Source of the DNA: Nannobrachium achirus
Taxonomy: Eukaryota; Chordata; Actinopteri; Myctophiformes; Myctophidae
Direction: 5' to 3'
DNA: 64,000 nucleotides
Assembly (NCBI GenBank): GCA_963921795.1
Contig: OY997661.1
Location: forward strand, 33,658,603 to 33,722,602
Shown here: piece after piece, positions 61,877 through 64,000 of the stretch
How the letters are laid out: each line of letters opens with the position of its first letter
Position numbering within the stretch: the first letter of the stretch is position 1
Program-made: the position numbers and the translations under genes
Notes under the pieces: model-generated
What the model saw: only the letters and a program-made list of their open reading frames with translations
Told to the model about the DNA's origin: nothing
Databases searched by the model: none

Positions 61877-64000
61877 GTGAGTGGATTCTTACAAACAATA
61901 CTTTACTGATCATATGTCTAGATCTGATTGAGAAAATAAAAAATAAAAAACATCTCACATTTTCCCTCAAATGCTTTAATGCCACAGCCACACCAGAAAT
62001 ACCTACCCTTTCACCTAAATCAGCATTTAAATATGAAACAAAAAATGGACATGACGTTTGTTTAGACCTAGCGCTGGTCCATAGCGTTATAGAGTTTAGG
62101 ACCAGAGCTAGTTTAGATCCAAATTTAGACCTATTAAAGTATATTCTCCAGACTAGGATTTTGAGGAGTTGTAGAGAACACTGGTTCGTTCTGGTAAAAT
62201 CTATGTTCCATATACCTTATTATTTAGAAATACTATTAGTCGATTACTCTGTTTGTTCATGTATCATGGCCATGCCAACTACACAATGTGTGCTGAGATT
62301 GAAATCTAGCCGTAGAATAGAATGTGAATGACTATTTTAGAATCAGAGGGGTATTTCTCAGACTGGGCAATTTTACACTCAACCAATAAATCCTCCCGGA
62401 TTAAATTTATCCTCTGATTGAAAGGTATAGCTACGTATAGGGGTTCCCGTTTCAAAAATGAATTGATTTATTTATTGGTTCCTTGAATACTTTATTAACG
62501 GTTGCAAATAGTACAGTGGTATGGCGATTATAAAATGGTGCTAAAAGGATAACCCAAAAAGGGCTTTTCCATCAGCTAGCTCATTCTATAATTTCTCAGG
62601 GTGTTCTGCCATTGTTGTTGTTGTTGCTTTTGTTGTTGTTTTGTCATCAGTGAGTGACTTTTACCTTAACTCTCAAATACCTGGAACGCGCCCGAGTCGC
62701 GTTAGATTTTAACCACTTTAACCATTATTGTATGCTTTAACCTTAGAAAAATAGCAGATATACAAGCTCACAGCGCGGCACCGAGTGCCGCGCTGCGAAC
62801 TTGTAGATCTGGAAAAAAAAATGTGTGCAAGTCTATGAATATCTTTGACCCGATCTTTGACCCGACTTCTAAATCCTTCCTCTAAATCAGTGGTTCTCAA
62901 ACTTTTTCATGTCAAGGACCCCCAAAATTACAGGTATTTGGCCACGGACTCCCATCTCAAAATATGTTGTTCCACGGACCCCCCAGAAGCAAATATTTGA
63001 TTTACAATCAATCGCAGTGCGGCACTCGGTGCCGCGCTGTGAGCTTGTATATCTGCTATTTTTCAACAGTTAAAGCAGTCAATAATCCTAGGCCTAAATG
63101 GGTCAACTGATTACTTCCAGGTAGTAGAGAATCTGAGACGTACATCTGGAAATGGATGTCATCACCAGCGCTGGACAACTCCTCCAGATCAGCAGTCTGA
63201 GTCTTCTGCTGCTGAGGCCCGACTGCCAGAGAAGTGCTCCATTCATAGAAATGAGCCAATAAAGGTGTACTGCCGCACAGACCAGCAGTGTATCTGCCTT
63301 CTGTGTGCCATGGATCACCATAAGGGACATGACACTGTGTCAACTCTAGCAGAGAGGACTGACAAACAGGTACGACCACAATATATTATCTATTATTTGA
63401 AAGATCAACGTGGAAGTAAAACAATTATATTAGTAATCATGGACACATTAATTCAAAGCAGAAATCGGGTTGTTGTTTTGGGGGGTAAATTAATTAAAAC
63501 ATGGCCAGATGGCCTATATCAGGGGTGCGTAAGAGGCAGCATATGACATTGGAAGGGATGTTGTGTGGCATTGTGTCAACCTAAAAAGCATGTTTGCTGT
63601 TGGACACATGCACTTGAATAAAGTGAAGATAATGTTACATGCATGCTGTTCTTGATCAAGTAGCAAGAGCCATGCATGCCTCAATAATATAGTTATATAT
63701 TTTTTTTTTCTATTGATTACTCACACCATGGAGACTTGAGTTCAATAATATTTTTTGGTATTTGTCACATTCCTAAGACAATATTTTGATTACAATAAAT
63801 GTACCCCCCCAAATGCATTCGGGTCCCCATTCGGGAATCAATGGGGCTAAATGTACTATAATATACATATATATATATTTTTTTTCTTTTTCTTTTTTTT
63901 TTTTTTGTGCGTTAGGAATGCGACAAATACATGTCAGAATATTATTGAACTCAAGTGTCCATGGCATGAGTAATCAATAGAAAAAAATGTAATTGAGTCA
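61643..64000 (+). CDS. Gene D: finTRIM-like gene, 5' part only (runs off window)
   Basis: Exons seen: 61643-61876 (RING, 78 codons) and 63121-63369 (B-box2, 83 codons), both phase 0-0, GT-AG. The RING starts MAHWQQG and is the most diverged at its N-terminus, losing the 'YCCC' of A-C for 'FSCS', so C18 and C21 remain. The B-box exon carries 17 extra codons, mostly an inverted copy of coiled-coil exon sequence (see findings). The coiled-coil exons expected downstream are not in the window, so ZZ or SPRY type is unknown. Confidence 0.8.
62754..62818. repeat. Hairpin repeat unit, left member of an inverted pair
   Basis: 'agcagatatacaagctcacagcgcggcaccgagtgccgcgctgcgaacttgtagatct' is itself palindromic. 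The unit at 63011-63062 is its inverted partner, with the same 'gcggcactcggtgccgc' core. Confidence 0.78.
62887..63005. mobile_element. hAT-like MITE fragment
   Basis: Begins 'cagtggttctcaaactttttcatgtcaaggaccccc', related to 8360-8475. Lies between two inverted hairpin units. Confidence 0.65.
63011..63062. repeat. Hairpin repeat unit, right member of an inverted pair
   Basis: 'gcagtgcggcactcggtgccgcgctgtgagcttgtatatctgct'. Confidence 0.78.
63121..63369 (+). CDS. Gene D exon 2: B-box type 2 with in-frame inverted insert
   Basis: 83 codons. B-box ligands intact, with one extra residue in the first pair spacer region ('CSIHRNEP' against 'CSIHDEP'). The 51-nt surplus over A and C lies at about 63142-63193. 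Confidence 0.87.
63380..64000. other. Gene D intron 2, nothing recognised
   Basis: AT-rich. An inverted pair 'ttactcacaccatggagacttgagttcaataatatt' (63717) and 'aatattattgaactcaagtgtccatggcatgagtaa' (63940-63975) bounds a foldback of about 260 bp at 63717-63975. Confidence 0.6.

Overview
The window looks like nuclear DNA of a ray-finned fish. It has split genes with canonical GT-AG introns, very long (TG)n/(CA)n and (CAGA)n microsatellites, many fish-type transposons (Gypsy, Penelope-like, a restriction-like-endonuclease LINE, hAT/Tc1/Harbinger-type MITEs, a tRNA-derived SINE), and a tandem array of TRIM genes of the fish-expanded finTRIM type. I cannot name the species. No bacterial-style operons, tRNAs, rRNAs or CRISPR arrays were seen.

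Layout: 1-9.9 kb is repeat-dominated with no supported gene. Four TRIM genes then lie head-to-tail on the + strand: gene A (10173-18195), gene B (22540-32348), gene C (39317-59158) and gene D (61643 to beyond the window end). They share near-identical RING, B-box and coiled-coil exons, a shared upstream block, and duplicated downstream blocks (19.7-20.9 kb and 33.8-38.4 kb), so the array grew by tandem segmental duplication. The splice models I built by eye stay in frame throughout: A 577 aa, B 515 aa, C 466 aa. Gene D has only its RING and B-box exons in the window.

The most interesting feature is the C-terminal half. Gene B ends in the PRY-SPRY (B30.2) domain expected of a finTRIM. Genes A and C instead carry ZZ-type zinc fingers very like that of SQSTM1/p62. 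Each is encoded by one 167-170 nt exon, separated by a 40-nt linker exon. The ZZ+linker cassette is phase-symmetric (1-1) and has multiplied: three ZZ in A, two in C. The predicted proteins are RING - B-box2 - coiled coil - acidic hinge - (ZZ)n: E3-ligase-like proteins with tandem p62-like fingers in place of SPRY. All eight zinc ligands and the aspartates that in p62 recognise N-degrons are kept.

Mobile elements shape the genes. Penelope-like (PLE) fragments flank the hinge exon, appear to have truncated exon 5 of gene B, and supply splice-donor sequence. Gene C's introns hold a young, apparently intact Gypsy element (two 260-bp LTRs that read as identical, 5-bp target duplication, 1389-codon Gag-Pol) and a broken RLE-type LINE whose 3' end abuts a (TG)n microsatellite. 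Other structures include a ~3.2-kb imperfect palindrome, about ten degenerate hairpin repeats in an intron of gene B, and a piece of coiled-coil exon inserted backwards into the B-box exon of gene D.
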